DNA of 64,000 bases from positions 1-64,000 of the forward strand of contig JAVJUS010000059.1 in the NCBI GenBank assembly GCA_040220455.1, read 5' to 3'. This DNA is from JAVJUS01 sp040220455. GTDB lineage: Bacteria; Pseudomonadota; Alphaproteobacteria; DSM-16000; Inquilinaceae. The notes under the pieces were generated by a model. The model did not search any database, was not told the origin of the DNA, and saw only the letters and a program-made list of their open reading frames with translations. Positions 1 to 9,989 of this stretch are shown piece by piece. The position numbers and the translations under genes are program-made. Position 1 is the stretch's first letter, and each line of letters starts with the position of its first letter.

Positions 1-2
1 GC

Positions 3-2167
<2,165 letters not shown>

Positions 2168-2171
<4 letters not shown>

Positions 2172-2255
2172 GTCGGCTGAGCGAAGCGAACCCGACGGGC
2201 GCGGACCGGGCCACGCGCCCGCGATGTCGGGCTCGCTGACGCTCGACCGACCTAC
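2168..2255. repeat. Intergenic inverted repeat GTAGGTCGG...CCGACCTAC, copy 1
   Basis: The ends GTAGGTCGG (2168-2176) and CCGACCTAC (2247-2255) are perfect reverse complements. Inside lie GAGCGAAGCGAACCCGAC and TGTCGGGCTCGCTGACGCTC, which also pair, giving a long imperfect hairpin. A second copy with the same ends is at 38549-38637. In both copies the TAG inside the terminal GTAG is the stop codon of the adjoining gene (treY here, a DapA-like gene there). It probably acts as a REP-like element or a bidirectional terminator. Confidence 0.75.
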
Positions 2256-2287
2256 GATCCCGGTCAGACCGGCGATCCCCGGCCGAC

Positions 2288-2686
2288 CTACCCCTTCAAC
2301 GGCTTGTAGGCGATGGCGTCCATCTCGATCGCGGTGGCGATCACCGCGCGCGCCTCGACCGTCGTGCGGGCGAGCCGGCCCTCGGGAAAGTATTCCGCGA
2401 AGGTGCGGTTGTAGCGGCCGAAGTCGCGGGCATCCTCCAGATAGACCGTGACCCGGACGATGTCGTCCAGGTCCGCCCCCTCAGCCTTCAGGATCCGGCG
2501 GATCGCCTCGATCGTCCAGCGGGTCTGCTCCTCGATCGTGCCGGCGCACATGGTGCCGTGCTCGTCCTTGGCGACCTGGCCGGAGACGAAGATGTAGTCG
2601 CCGGCGCGCACCGCGGGATGGAAGGGCAGGTTCGGGTTCTTCTTGCCGATCGGGTAGAGATCGGCGCGGTCGGACTTGCTGCTCAC
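2288..2686 (-). CDS. RidA/YjgF-family enamine/imine deaminase
   Basis: This 132-residue protein has the usual RidA-family length. RidA proteins hydrolyse reactive enamine/imine intermediates, such as 2-aminoacrylate, released by PLP enzymes. Family features include AGDYIFVSGQVAKDEHG near residue 30, the QTRWTIEAIRRILKAEGADLDDIVRVTVYL segment, and the conserved Arg in LARTTVEA near residue 105, followed by the terminal IEMDAIAY strand. The start is GTG at 2686, with GGAGAG upstream. It lies 58 bp downstream of the pyridoxal dehydrogenase gene on the same strand, so it probably belongs to the B6-degradation operon. There it could protect against imine by-products of the PLP-like chemistry or hydrolyse an enamine formed after ring opening. 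The family is certain; the specific role is inferred. Confidence 0.88.
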   Translation of the reverse strand: MSSKSDRADLYPIGKKNPNLPFHPAVRAGDYIFVSGQVAKDEHGTMCAGTIEEQTRWTIEAIRRILKAEGADLDDIVRVTVYLEDARDFGRYNRTFAEYFPEGRLARTTVEARAVIATAIEMDAIAYKPLKG

Positions 2687-2744
2687 GGCGACGGGCTCTC
2701 CGGCGTGCGGGTGAAGCGCGAAAAGACGGGGCCGGGGCGGCGGC

Positions 2745-3488
2745 TCACCACCGCACCATGCCGGCGTCCACGTTGAGGGTCTGGCCGGTGATCCAGTGCG
2801 CCTCGTCCGACGCCAGGAACGCCACGGCCGGGGCGATGTCCTCGGGCATGCCCTTGCCCTTGATCGCCTGGAGCATCTCGACGAACTCGAAGGCGTTGTT
2901 GTGCGGGCTCGCCACCACGCCTTCCGAGGCGGTCAGCCCCGGCGTCACCGCGTTGACGGTGATCTTGTAGGCGCCCAGCTCCGTCGCCAGCGCGCGGGTG
3001 AAGCCCTGGACGCCCGCCTTGGCGGCGACATAGGCGGCCATGTTCGGCGTGCCGGCGAAGATGGTGTTGGACGAGATGTTGACGATCCGACCCGGGATCT
3101 CCTTGGCCCGCATCATGTCCGAGCCCGCCCGGCTCATCAGGAAGCAGCCGGTCAGGTTGGTGTCGATGATCCGGCGCCAGTGGTCGAGATCGACGTCGTC
3201 CCAGGCGATGAACGGCACGATCGCCGCGTTGTTGACCAGGATGTCGAGCCGCCCGCACTCGCTCTCCACCCGCTGGTAGAGCGCGGCGACCGAATCGGGC
3301 TTCGAGATGTCGACCTCCGCGCCGAAGGCGCCGTAGCCGCAGCCGCCGGCCGTCTCCTCCGCGCCGGCGACGTTGAGGTCGCCGACCACCACCCGGGCGC
3401 CGTCGGCGGCCAGCCGCTTGGCGATGGCCGCGCCGATCCCCTGCGCGCCGCCGGTGACGACGGCGACCTTGCCTTCCAGTCCGCTCAT
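2745..3488 (-). CDS. Pyridoxal 4-dehydrogenase (SDR family)
   Basis: This NAD-dependent short-chain dehydrogenase should oxidise pyridoxal to 4-pyridoxolactone (EC 1.1.1.107) in vitamin B6 degradation pathway I. Visible motifs are TGGAQGIG (residues 12-19) for NAD, NNAA (87-90), Ser139/140 in NISSN, and Tyr153-x3-Lys157. From memory the protein closely resembles the Mesorhizobium loti enzyme, particularly around VPFIAWDDVDLDHWRRIID, AGTPNMAAYVAAK and the C-terminal ITGQTLNVDAGMVRW. I chose the ATG at 3488 (247 aa) because a strong GGAGAGGGGG lies just upstream; an in-frame ATG seven codons earlier lacks one. It sits downstream of the pyridoxamine-pyruvate aminotransferase gene, whose product (pyridoxal) is its substrate. 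Confidence 0.9.
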   Translation of the reverse strand: MSGLEGKVAVVTGGAQGIGAAIAKRLAADGARVVVGDLNVAGAEETAGGCGYGAFGAEVDISKPDSVAALYQRVESECGRLDILVNNAAIVPFIAWDDVDLDHWRRIIDTNLTGCFLMSRAGSDMMRAKEIPGRIVNISSNTIFAGTPNMAAYVAAKAGVQGFTRALATELGAYKITVNAVTPGLTASEGVVASPHNNAFEFVEMLQAIKGKGMPEDIAPAVAFLASDEAHWITGQTLNVDAGMVRW

Positions 3489-3566
3489 CCCCCTCTCCTT
3501 CTCGTTCATGAGCGCTCATCGCCCGGCCGGGCCCCCTCGACCCGGCCGGCGCCGCCCTGCCCGGCG

Positions 3567-4748
3567 TCAGCAGCCGGCTTCGGCGACGACCGCCATCGCG
3601 GCCTCCACGCCCGCGCCCACGTCGACCGGATGGCCGAGCGCGCGCAGGGCGCCGCCGAGCGCGGTCAGCGCCGCGACGGCGTAGATCGGATGGGCCGTCG
3701 GGCCCATGTGGCCGATGCGGATCAGCCGGCCCAGCGTCTCCGCCCGCCCGGCGGAGAAGACGACGCCGTAGAGCCGCCGGGCCGTCGCCCGGATCTCCGC
3801 GTCTTCCATGCCGTCGGGCACGCGCACGGCCGTGGTGGTGTCGGACGCGATCGCCTCGTCCTTGGCCCAGAGCGACAGGCCCATCGCCTTGATCCCGGCG
3901 CGGCAGGCCCTCGCGGTCAGCGCGTGGCGCGCCCACACCGCCTCCGGGCCTTCGGCGAAGTACTGGTCGAGCGCGGCGTCCATGCCGTTGACCTCGGCGA
4001 CCGAGGGCGTGAACGGGAACGGCTTGTCCCGGCTCCAGGCCTCGCGCCAGTCGGTGATCGACAGGATCGAGGCGAAGGGCGCGTCGGGATTGGCCTCCAT
4101 CTTCGCCCAGGCCTTGTCGGAGATCCCCAGGATCGTCAGCCCCGGCGTGCCGCCCAGGCACTTGTTCGGCCCGGTGACGAAGATGTCGGCGTGGATCGCG
4201 TCGGGGTGGACATCCATGCCGCCCCAGGAGGACACCGCGTCGACGATGGTCAGCGCGCCGTGCTCGGCACAGATCCGGCCGATCTCCGCGACCGGGTTGA
4301 TCGTGCCCGAGGGCGTGTCGTGGTGGCAAACCGCGACGATCCCGATCTCCGGCCGCTCGGCCAGCTTGCGGCGCACGGCCTCGGGATCGATCGCCTCGTC
4401 GTAGGGCACCTCGATCTCGTCGACCTCCTTGGCGTAGCGCGCGGCCCAGTAGCCGAAGCCCTTGCCGTAGACGCCGGAGGCGAGGTTGAGGACCACGTCG
4501 TCCTTGGCGATCAGCGAGGCCGCCGCGGCCTCCAGGCCCAGCACCGGCTCGCCCTGCAGGATCGTGGCCGGGCGGTCCTGCTTCAGCGCCTTGCCCGCCT
4601 TCTCGCTGACGCGCTGGTAGACGGCCTGGAAGTAGGGATCGAAGTCGTAATGCACGGTGCGCGACAGCGCGCGAAGCACGGCGGGATACGCGTCCACCGG
4701 GCCGGAGGTCAGGGTGATCACGGGCTCGGCGACGTCAAGCCTGTCCAT
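3567..4748 (-). CDS. Pyridoxamine-pyruvate aminotransferase
   Basis: This fold-type I, class V-like aminotransferase converts pyridoxamine plus pyruvate to pyridoxal plus L-alanine (EC 2.6.1.30), the entry step for pyridoxamine in B6 degradation. The 393-residue protein closely matches my recollection of the M. loti enzyme throughout, including ITLTSGPVDAYPAVLR, LASGVYGKGFGYWA, CHHDTPSGTINP, VDAVSSWGGM and WSRDKPFPFTPSVAEVNG. Lys196 in TGPNKCLGG is the equivalent of the lysine that forms the aldimine with pyridoxal, and Asp170 would contact the pyridine nitrogen. The ATG start is preceded by GGGAG. It is divergent from the pyridoxine oxidase gene across a 145-bp intergenic region. Related serine-glyoxylate aminotransferases are the main alternative but fit less well. 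Confidence 0.92.
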   Translation of the reverse strand: MDRLDVAEPVITLTSGPVDAYPAVLRALSRTVHYDFDPYFQAVYQRVSEKAGKALKQDRPATILQGEPVLGLEAAAASLIAKDDVVLNLASGVYGKGFGYWAARYAKEVDEIEVPYDEAIDPEAVRRKLAERPEIGIVAVCHHDTPSGTINPVAEIGRICAEHGALTIVDAVSSWGGMDVHPDAIHADIFVTGPNKCLGGTPGLTILGISDKAWAKMEANPDAPFASILSITDWREAWSRDKPFPFTPSVAEVNGMDAALDQYFAEGPEAVWARHALTARACRAGIKAMGLSLWAKDEAIASDTTTAVRVPDGMEDAEIRATARRLYGVVFSAGRAETLGRLIRIGHMGPTAHPIYAVAALTALGGALRALGHPVDVGAGVEAAMAVVAEAGC

Positions 4749-4893
4749 GGCGACGGACTCCCTTGTCGGTATCGGTGCCTGCGCGCCGGCGGTCGACGGA
4801 TGCCACCGGATCGGCGCACACTCCTGCAGTCACGAAAAACCACCGCCCGCGCCGGGAAGCGGCGCCGGCCGGCGCGATCCCTGGGAGCGGGCC
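4749..4893. promoter_or_regulatory. Divergent promoter region of the vitamin B6 degradation genes
   Basis: These 145 bp separate the start codons of the pyridoxamine-pyruvate aminotransferase (minus strand) and pyridoxine 4-oxidase (plus strand). Promoters for both transcripts should lie here. The stretch around 4816-4845 is less GC-rich than its surroundings. I could not identify a convincing -35/-10 pair or a clear operator by eye, and no regulator gene adjoins this locus. Confidence 0.45.
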
Positions 4894-6429
4894 ATGGCCC
4901 CACGGCATTTCGATACGCTGATCGTCGGCGCCGGCAGCGCGGGCTGCGTGCTCGCCCGCCGCCTTTCGGAAACCGGTGCCGGCACGGTCGGGCTGATCGA
5001 GGCCGGGGGCCCGCCAGACGATCCCGCGATCGCCGATCCGGCGCAATGGCCCTTCATCCAGGGCCGCGCCTACGACTGGGCCTACGTCACCAAGCCGCAG
5101 CCCGGCACCGCGAACCGGCGCCATCCCTGGCCGCGCGGCAAGGTGCTGGGTGGGTCGAGCTGCCTGCACGCCATGGCCCATGTCCGCGGCCATCGCAGCG
5201 ACTTCGACGCCTGGGCGGCGGCCGGCGGGCCGGGCTGGTCGTTCGACGCCCTGCTGCCCTTCTTCAAGCGGTCGGAGCGGTTCTCCGGCGGCGCGTCGGC
5301 CCTGCACGGCGCCGACGGGCCGCTCGACGTCGTCCTGCCCGACTCGGCGGTCCATCCGCTGGTGCGCGACTACATGGCCGCGGCCGAGTCGCTCGGATTT
5401 CCGAAAATCGGCGACCACAACGGGCCGTCCATGATCGGCACGGCGCCGAACTCCCTGACGATCCGGAACGGCCGGCGGGCGAGCAACGCCGACGCCTATC
5501 TGCCCGACGGCGGCGCCGGCCTTGCGGCGCTCACCGTCCTGACCGGCATCGTGGTCGACCACATCGCGATCGAGGCCGGCCGGGCGACGGCAGTGGAGGT
5601 CGTCGAGGTCGGCGCGCGCCGCCGGATCGAGGCGGGGCGCGTCGTCCTGTGCGCGGGGACGATCGCCTCGCCCCTGATCCTCATGCGCTCCGGCATCGGC
5701 CCGGCGACAGAGCTCGCCGCGCACGGCATTGCCTGCACCATCGACAACCCGGCCGTGGGCGGGAACCTGCACGACCACCTGCTCGCCGCCGGCAACCTCT
5801 ACGCCGCCGCCCGACCGGTCGCGCCGTCGCGCCTGCAGCATTCGGAATCCCTGCTCTATGCCGAGCGCGATCCCGCCCTGCCGGGGCCGAGCGTGGCGGT
5901 CGCCTGCGTCGTCCTGCCGGCTGTCTCCGAATGCTTCGAGGCCCCGCCGGTCGGACAGGCCTACAGCCTGCTCCACGGCGTGACCAAGCCCGCCAGCCGC
6001 GGGCGCCTCTCGCTCGGCGGGGCCGGGCCGCTCGACCCGCCGCGCCTCGATCCGGCCTATCTCACCGAGGCGATCGACCGCCGCCGATTCCGCGACGCCC
6101 TGGCTCTGGCGCGGGAGATCGGCCACGCCCCGGCGCTCGCCCCCTGGCGCGAGCGGGAGATCCTGCCCGGGCCGGGCGTCACCGCCGAGGCGGAGATCGA
6201 CGCCTTCATCGCCCGCGCCGCGATCACCCACCACCACCCGGTCGGCACCTGCCGGATGGGCCCGCCCGGCGACGGCGTGGTCGACGGCGATCTCGCGGTC
6301 CACGGCGTCGACGGGCTGTTCGTCGCCGACGCCTCCATCATGCCGGAGATCACGACCGGCCCGATCAACGCCGCCATCACCGCCCTGGCCGAGCGCGCGG
6401 CCGACCTGCTGGCCGGCCGGCCCGCGTAG
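4894..6429 (+). CDS. Pyridoxine 4-oxidase (GMC-family FAD oxidoreductase)
   Basis: This 511-residue GMC flavoprotein is predicted to oxidise pyridoxine to pyridoxal with O2, forming H2O2 (EC 1.1.3.12). Domains: N-terminal FAD-binding fold with GAGSAG at residues 12-17 and EAGG at the second strand; GMC signature WPRGKVLGGSSCLHAM; substrate domain; C-terminal ITHHHPVGTCRMG (His446-448), containing the catalytic histidine. Segments such as YDWAYVTKPQPGTANRRHPWPRG, RLQHSESLLYAE and FVADASIMPEITTGPINAA match what I recall of the M. loti enzyme better than choline dehydrogenases. The ATG at 4894 is preceded by GGGAGCGGG. It is transcribed away from the aminotransferase and converges on the lactonase operon at a repeat-filled gap. 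Confidence 0.88.
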   Translation: MAPRHFDTLIVGAGSAGCVLARRLSETGAGTVGLIEAGGPPDDPAIADPAQWPFIQGRAYDWAYVTKPQPGTANRRHPWPRGKVLGGSSCLHAMAHVRGHRSDFDAWAAAGGPGWSFDALLPFFKRSERFSGGASALHGADGPLDVVLPDSAVHPLVRDYMAAAESLGFPKIGDHNGPSMIGTAPNSLTIRNGRRASNADAYLPDGGAGLAALTVLTGIVVDHIAIEAGRATAVEVVEVGARRRIEAGRVVLCAGTIASPLILMRSGIGPATELAAHGIACTIDNPAVGGNLHDHLLAAGNLYAAARPVAPSRLQHSESLLYAERDPALPGPSVAVACVVLPAVSECFEAPPVGQAYSLLHGVTKPASRGRLSLGGAGPLDPPRLDPAYLTEAIDRRRFRDALALAREIGHAPALAPWREREILPGPGVTAEAEIDAFIARAAITHHHPVGTCRMGPPGDGVVDGDLAVHGVDGLFVADASIMPEITTGPINAAITALAERAADLLAGRPA

Positions 6430-6469
6430 GTCGCCCCGGCATTGCGGCACAGCCACCGCCAACCGAGTT

Positions 6470-6598
6470 CCCTCTCCCCGTGGGAGAGGGTCAGGGTGAG
6501 GGGTTGCAGGCCGCGGAAAACCGCTCTGCCGTCCGCACCCCCTCACCCTCCCACGACCCGAGGGTCGCGGGCCCCTCCCTCTCCCGCCGGGAGAGGGA
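6470..6598. repeat. Structured intergenic repeat (multi-hairpin), copy 1
   Basis: This GC-rich element of about 129 bp lies between convergent genes and consists of nested palindromes. It begins with CCTCTCCCCGTGGGAGAGGG. An outer stem AGGGTGAGGGG pairs with CCCCTCACCCT, a short palindrome CGACCCGAGGGTCG sits at 6554-6567, and the end is CCCTCTCCCGCCGGGAGAGGG (6577-6597). A second copy with the same architecture but different hairpin sequence is at 17395-17525. It could terminate both converging transcripts. Confidence 0.75.
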
Positions 6599-6634
6599 CT
6601 TTCCGCGCGGCCTGGTGAGCGAGCCACCGCCGGC

Positions 6635-7438
6635 TCAGGCGTAGAAGTCGGTGCCGGTGCGGTAGGTCGGGAAGTTCTCCGGGTCGTGGGAGAACATCAG
6701 TTCCGCGTCGTGCTTCTCGGCGAAGGCCTTGATCTTGCGCATCGACTCGATGCCCGCCACCGGGTCGATGTGGAAGCTCGCCTGGCACATCATGTCGAGG
6801 CTCTTCTGGGAGTAGCAGGCGTCGATGGTGAACAGCAGCCGGCGCTGGCCGGTGTCGACCATGACGCTGTAGTTTCCGATGGCATGGCCCGGGGTGTGCA
6901 GCAGCGTCACGCCCTTGGCCAGCTCGACATCGCCCTCGACGCCCTCGAACTTGGAGTTCTTCGGCGTCGTGCCGGGCAGGAGCTGGTCGGCCTTGCCGCG
7001 CGCCTCGGCCACGTCGGCCGAGAAGCTGAGGTCGGAATAGCCCAGCACTTCGAAGGGCTGCGGCTCGGCCGCCTGGGCGATCTCGTCCTTGTGGCAGATC
7101 TTCTTGGCGTCGGGGAAGTACTTGTTGCCGCCGCAATGGTCGAAGTGGAAATGCGAGTTGAAGACGACGTCGACGTCCTTCGGCTCCATCCCCAGTTTCT
7201 TGAGCGCGCCCGGGATCGTCTGGTCCTCGTTCTGGATCGGCTTCTCGAACGGCAGGACCTTCTGGACGTGGTCGTAGTCGTAGCCGGTATCGATCAGGAA
7301 CTTCCCCTCGGGGTGATCGATCAGGATCGAATAGACCGGGAACCGGATCTCGCCGCCCGGCCCCTTGTTCCAGAACACGTGGAAGCCGTCGAGCACGAGC
7401 GTGCCGCCGTCGAGCAGATAGACCTTCGTTCCGGCCAT
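6635..7438 (-). CDS. 4-pyridoxolactonase (metallo-beta-lactamase fold)
   Basis: This enzyme hydrolyses 4-pyridoxolactone to 4-pyridoxic acid (EC 3.1.1.27) with a dinuclear zinc centre. The 267-residue length is that of the M. loti enzyme, and the text matches closely over the whole protein as I recall it, for example RFPVYSILIDHPEGKFLIDTGYDYDHVQKVLPFEKPIQ. The zinc motif HFHFDH places His96, His98, Asp100 and His101. Further ligands are expected in LLHTPGHAIGNYS, the TIDACY strand and MFSHDP. The ATG at 7438 has GGGGGAGG upstream. It is the last gene of a minus-strand run (cupin dioxygenase, LVIVD protein, lactonase), so the dioxygenase is probably co-expressed with B6 lactone hydrolysis. Confidence 0.92.
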   Translation of the reverse strand: MAGTKVYLLDGGTLVLDGFHVFWNKGPGGEIRFPVYSILIDHPEGKFLIDTGYDYDHVQKVLPFEKPIQNEDQTIPGALKKLGMEPKDVDVVFNSHFHFDHCGGNKYFPDAKKICHKDEIAQAAEPQPFEVLGYSDLSFSADVAEARGKADQLLPGTTPKNSKFEGVEGDVELAKGVTLLHTPGHAIGNYSVMVDTGQRRLLFTIDACYSQKSLDMMCQASFHIDPVAGIESMRKIKAFAEKHDAELMFSHDPENFPTYRTGTDFYA

Positions 7439-7502
7439 GGTGCCTCCCCCTCGGATGCAGGCCGCGCGCCGGGCCCCGGCCGGGGCGCCCGGCGCGCGGT
7501 GG

Positions 7503-8624
7503 TCAGCGCGGCTCGACGATGTGCAGCCCCCGCTGCCGGTCGAGCAGATAGATCAGCCCGCGCGAGTCGATCGTGCAGTCGTTCGACGACAGCCGCTCGA
7601 AGCCCTCGGGCGGGTCGGGCGTGTAGTGCGCGATCTCCCTCGGCCGGTAGGGATCGGCGAAGTCGACCACGCGCAGGCCCTGGGCGAACCAGGCGAAGGG
7701 CACGACCGTGCCCTCGAAGCGCTCGGAGGGCTGGTGGCAGCCCGTCATCGGCGGCTGCGGCGCGCCGTCGGGATCGAGCCCGTCGACCTGGAAGGTCGCG
7801 ACGGGCAGCGGCAGCCGCTCCTCGGTGATGTCGTAGACCCAGGTGAAGGCGGGCGCCGAGGGCCAGAGCTTGGCCACGTCCTCGTCGGCCACGATCATGA
7901 CCTTGCGGCCCTTCAGCGGCTCGGCGAACGGCAGGCAGGTGTGGGTCGGGTGCGGATAGACCGGGCTGGTGTTCAGCGCCGAGACCAGCGTCGGCTTCGA
8001 CATGTCGGAAATGTCGAGGATGAACAGCCCGTGATGCCAGTAGCTGACATAGAGACGGTCGCCCTGGCGCATCGGGTGGTGGCAGCGCGGCGGCACCCAG
8101 TCGCCCCAGGGATAGTCCTCGCCGCCGGCCTCCCACTGGCCCGGGATCCACCAGCGCCCGACCTCCTGCGGCCGCGCCGGGTCGGCCAGGTCGAGGATCA
8201 TGACGATGTTGCCGACATAGCCCTCGCAGGTCGGCGAGATATAGGCGTAGCGGCCGTCGAAGTCGTAGCGGTGGACGCCCTTGCCGGCCGTCGTCCAGTG
8301 CGTGATCTCGCGAGGGTTCGCCGGGTCGGAGACGTCGTAGATGCCGAGCCCGCCGGTGACCTCCGGCGCCGGGTCGCCGCCCAGCCGCTCCCGGTTGACC
8401 AGCATGATGCCGTCTGCGACGCGCACCTTGTGGGAATGCCAGCCCTGGGGCATCTCGATGGTCGCCAGGAGCTTCGGATTGCGCGGATCGGCGACGTCGA
8501 CGATCGAGGTGCCGTAGGGGTTGCGCATATGGCCCAGATAGCAGGTCGTCCCGTCGACCCAGACCTGCCCGCCGCCGGGGCAATCGAAATATGAGACGAG
8601 CTCCAGACCCTGCTTGCTGACCAT
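7503..8624 (-). CDS. LVIVD-repeat beta-propeller protein
   Basis: This protein of 373 residues is built from repeated units of the LVIVD type, visible as TSIVDVADPRNPKLLATIEMP, GLGIYDVSDPANPREI, IVMILDLADPARPQEVGRW, GLFILDISDMSKPTLVS, GLRVVDFADPYRPREIA and the terminal GLHIVEPR. Such repeats are thought to form a beta-propeller. No signal peptide is evident, so a cytoplasmic location is likely. Conserved His residues (WHSHK, CHHP, HPTHTC, GCHQP) could bind metal. The catalytic role, if any, is unknown. Its position between a ring-cleavage-type dioxygenase and 4-pyridoxolactonase suggests a part in breakdown of a B6-derived or aromatic acid. An imperfect palindrome lies 10 bp upstream of the start. 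Confidence 0.8.
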   Translation of the reverse strand: MVSKQGLELVSYFDCPGGGQVWVDGTTCYLGHMRNPYGTSIVDVADPRNPKLLATIEMPQGWHSHKVRVADGIMLVNRERLGGDPAPEVTGGLGIYDVSDPANPREITHWTTAGKGVHRYDFDGRYAYISPTCEGYVGNIVMILDLADPARPQEVGRWWIPGQWEAGGEDYPWGDWVPPRCHHPMRQGDRLYVSYWHHGLFILDISDMSKPTLVSALNTSPVYPHPTHTCLPFAEPLKGRKVMIVADEDVAKLWPSAPAFTWVYDITEERLPLPVATFQVDGLDPDGAPQPPMTGCHQPSERFEGTVVPFAWFAQGLRVVDFADPYRPREIAHYTPDPPEGFERLSSNDCTIDSRGLIYLLDRQRGLHIVEPR

Positions 8625-8633
8625 ACGTCACTT

Positions 8634-8649
8634 TTCCGAAATTCCGGAA
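8634..8649. promoter_or_regulatory. Imperfect palindrome upstream of the LVIVD gene
   Basis: TTCCGAAATTCCGGAA is a near-palindrome (14 of 16 positions symmetric). It begins 10 bp upstream of the LVIVD start and lies in the 55-bp gap after the cupin gene. Its reverse complement differs from the site at 9953-9968, upstream of the cupin gene, at only one or two positions. Two nearly identical sites before neighbouring co-oriented genes suggest one shared regulator. The regulator gene is not in the window. Confidence 0.5.
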
Positions 8650-8679
8650 TACCTCGGCGGGAACGGTTCGGCACGGCCC

Positions 8680-9837
8680 TCAGACCAGCCGCACCACCTC
8701 GCCCGAGTCGAGCCGCCCGTGCTTCTGATAGAGCGCCAGCGCCTTCAGCGTCGGCTCGTCGCTGGCGACGAACAGGACGGCCGGCTCGGTGTCCGAGCCG
8801 TTGACATGCTCGCACCACGACCCGCCGGGCACCGCCACCGTGTCGAACGGCGCCCAGTCGATCCGCTGGCCGTCGATGATCGAGTGCCCCCGCCCCTCGA
8901 ACGGCGCCGCCAGCAGGCTGGCGTTCTGCTTGAGCGGCTTGGTCCGCTCGCCCGGGCGCAGCATCTGGGCGAAGAAGGTGATCGTCTTGAACACCGGCTG
9001 GCCGTTGGTCGGGTCGACGTATTCGACCATCAGGGCCTCGTAGGGGTCGCCGTCCCAGTCACGATGGGCGTCGAGGACCTCGCGCATCTTCTCCCAGCGA
9101 TAGACGTACATCGGGGAGGCGTTGCCGGTACCCCGATGGTGGCCGACGAAACGCGGCATCAGGCCGCCCTGGCCGTAGATCCGCTGGGAGTAGTCGCGCG
9201 GGAAGCGGGCGGACTGCACCTCCTTGCGCACCCGCTCGCCCTTCTCCTCCTCGGCGTAGTCGTGCTCGAAATAGGTGGCATTGAGCGTCTCGACGAGCGG
9301 CAGGTCGAGGACGCTCAGGTTGATCGCCGGCTCGTCGCCCTCGTTGCCGTGGTTGTGCCAGGTGTCGTGGGGCGTGAGCACCATGTCGCCCGGGCCGAAG
9401 GAGATGTTCTCGCCCTCGACGCCGGTGAAGTTCTGCCGGCCCGTCAGCCCGAAGCGGATGGCGTTGGGCGAGTGCCGGTGCGGCGGCATGATCTCGTTGG
9501 GATCGTTGAGCCGGTAGGCCGTGTACATCGTCGTCACGCTGGCCCGCCGCGGCTTGAGCCCCGGATTGCACAGGATCAGCGAGCGCCGCTCGGAGGACTC
9601 GGTCGTGATCAGCTCGGCCGACTTCTGCAGCAGCGGCTCGATGTCCTCCTTGTAGCGCCAGACGAAGGGGACCGCCTTCTGCGTCTCCTGCAGGCGCTTG
9701 ACCTCGTCGTGCTCCACCTGGGTGCTGACCGCCCAGAACGGGAACATGTTCCGCTCCGCCACCGCGGCGTGCAGCTCCTCAAGCGCAGCTTCGCGATTGT
9801 GGCCGGTCGCGACGGCTTCGGATCCGGACGCGCTCAT
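8680..9837 (-). CDS. Gentisate/salicylate 1,2-dioxygenase-like bicupin
   Basis: This 385-residue protein belongs to the gentisate 1,2-dioxygenase / 1-hydroxy-2-naphthoate / salicylate dioxygenase group, Fe(II) bicupins that cleave an aromatic ring next to a carboxylate. The N-terminal cupin contains RRSLILCNPGL, PPHRHSPNAIRFGLTG (His120, His122) and LTPHDTWHNHGN (His161), the three expected iron ligands. The second cupin (residues about 270-370) has GSWCEHVNGSD. The substrate cannot be read from sequence. Gentisate is the default guess. However, 4-pyridoxic acid, made by the neighbouring genes, is also an ortho-hydroxy-carboxylate and so a plausible alternative. The ATG at 9837 has only a weak GGGG upstream. 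Two palindromic sites lie in its promoter region. Confidence 0.85.
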   Translation of the reverse strand: MSASGSEAVATGHNREAALEELHAAVAERNMFPFWAVSTQVEHDEVKRLQETQKAVPFVWRYKEDIEPLLQKSAELITTESSERRSLILCNPGLKPRRASVTTMYTAYRLNDPNEIMPPHRHSPNAIRFGLTGRQNFTGVEGENISFGPGDMVLTPHDTWHNHGNEGDEPAINLSVLDLPLVETLNATYFEHDYAEEEKGERVRKEVQSARFPRDYSQRIYGQGGLMPRFVGHHRGTGNASPMYVYRWEKMREVLDAHRDWDGDPYEALMVEYVDPTNGQPVFKTITFFAQMLRPGERTKPLKQNASLLAAPFEGRGHSIIDGQRIDWAPFDTVAVPGGSWCEHVNGSDTEPAVLFVASDEPTLKALALYQKHGRLDSGEVVRLV

Positions 9838-9852
9838 CGCCAGCCCCGTGTT

Positions 9853-9869
9853 TTCGTTTCGAATACGAA
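9853..9869. promoter_or_regulatory. Palindrome TTCGT-N7-ACGAA upstream of the cupin dioxygenase
   Basis: TTCGTTTCGAATACGAA has perfect 5-bp inverted arms around a TTCGAA-containing centre. It lies 16-32 bp upstream of the cupin start codon, where a repressor or activator would act. Spacing and composition suit an operator, but the binding protein is unknown. Confidence 0.5.
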
Positions 9870-9939
9870 GGACCGTACCACCGTCTTCACGGCGGGTTCA
9901 ATACGCCGCGCGGCGGCGTCGCGGCGCCCGGGATCCCGT

Positions 9940-9968
9940 GTTTTCGAAAACGTTCCGGAAATTCGGAA
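9940..9968. promoter_or_regulatory. Tandem palindromes between the LysE exporter and cupin genes
   Basis: GTTTTCGAAAAC (9940-9951) is a perfect 12-bp palindrome. It is followed directly by TTCCGGAAATTCGGAA (9953-9968), which is almost the reverse complement of the motif at 8634-8649. They sit in the 152-bp gap upstream of the cupin gene and just beyond the end of the lysE-like gene. They are probably operators of the catabolic operon. Confidence 0.5.
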
Positions 9969-9989
9969 AACGGATCCGAGCCGCCCCGC

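Noticed and set aside
2796..6644. A plus-strand open frame of almost 1,300 codons
   Set aside because: It is antisense or out of frame to the RidA, SDR, aminotransferase and oxidase genes, and its translation is Arg/Ala/Gly-rich noise. Such frames are a by-product of very high GC content.
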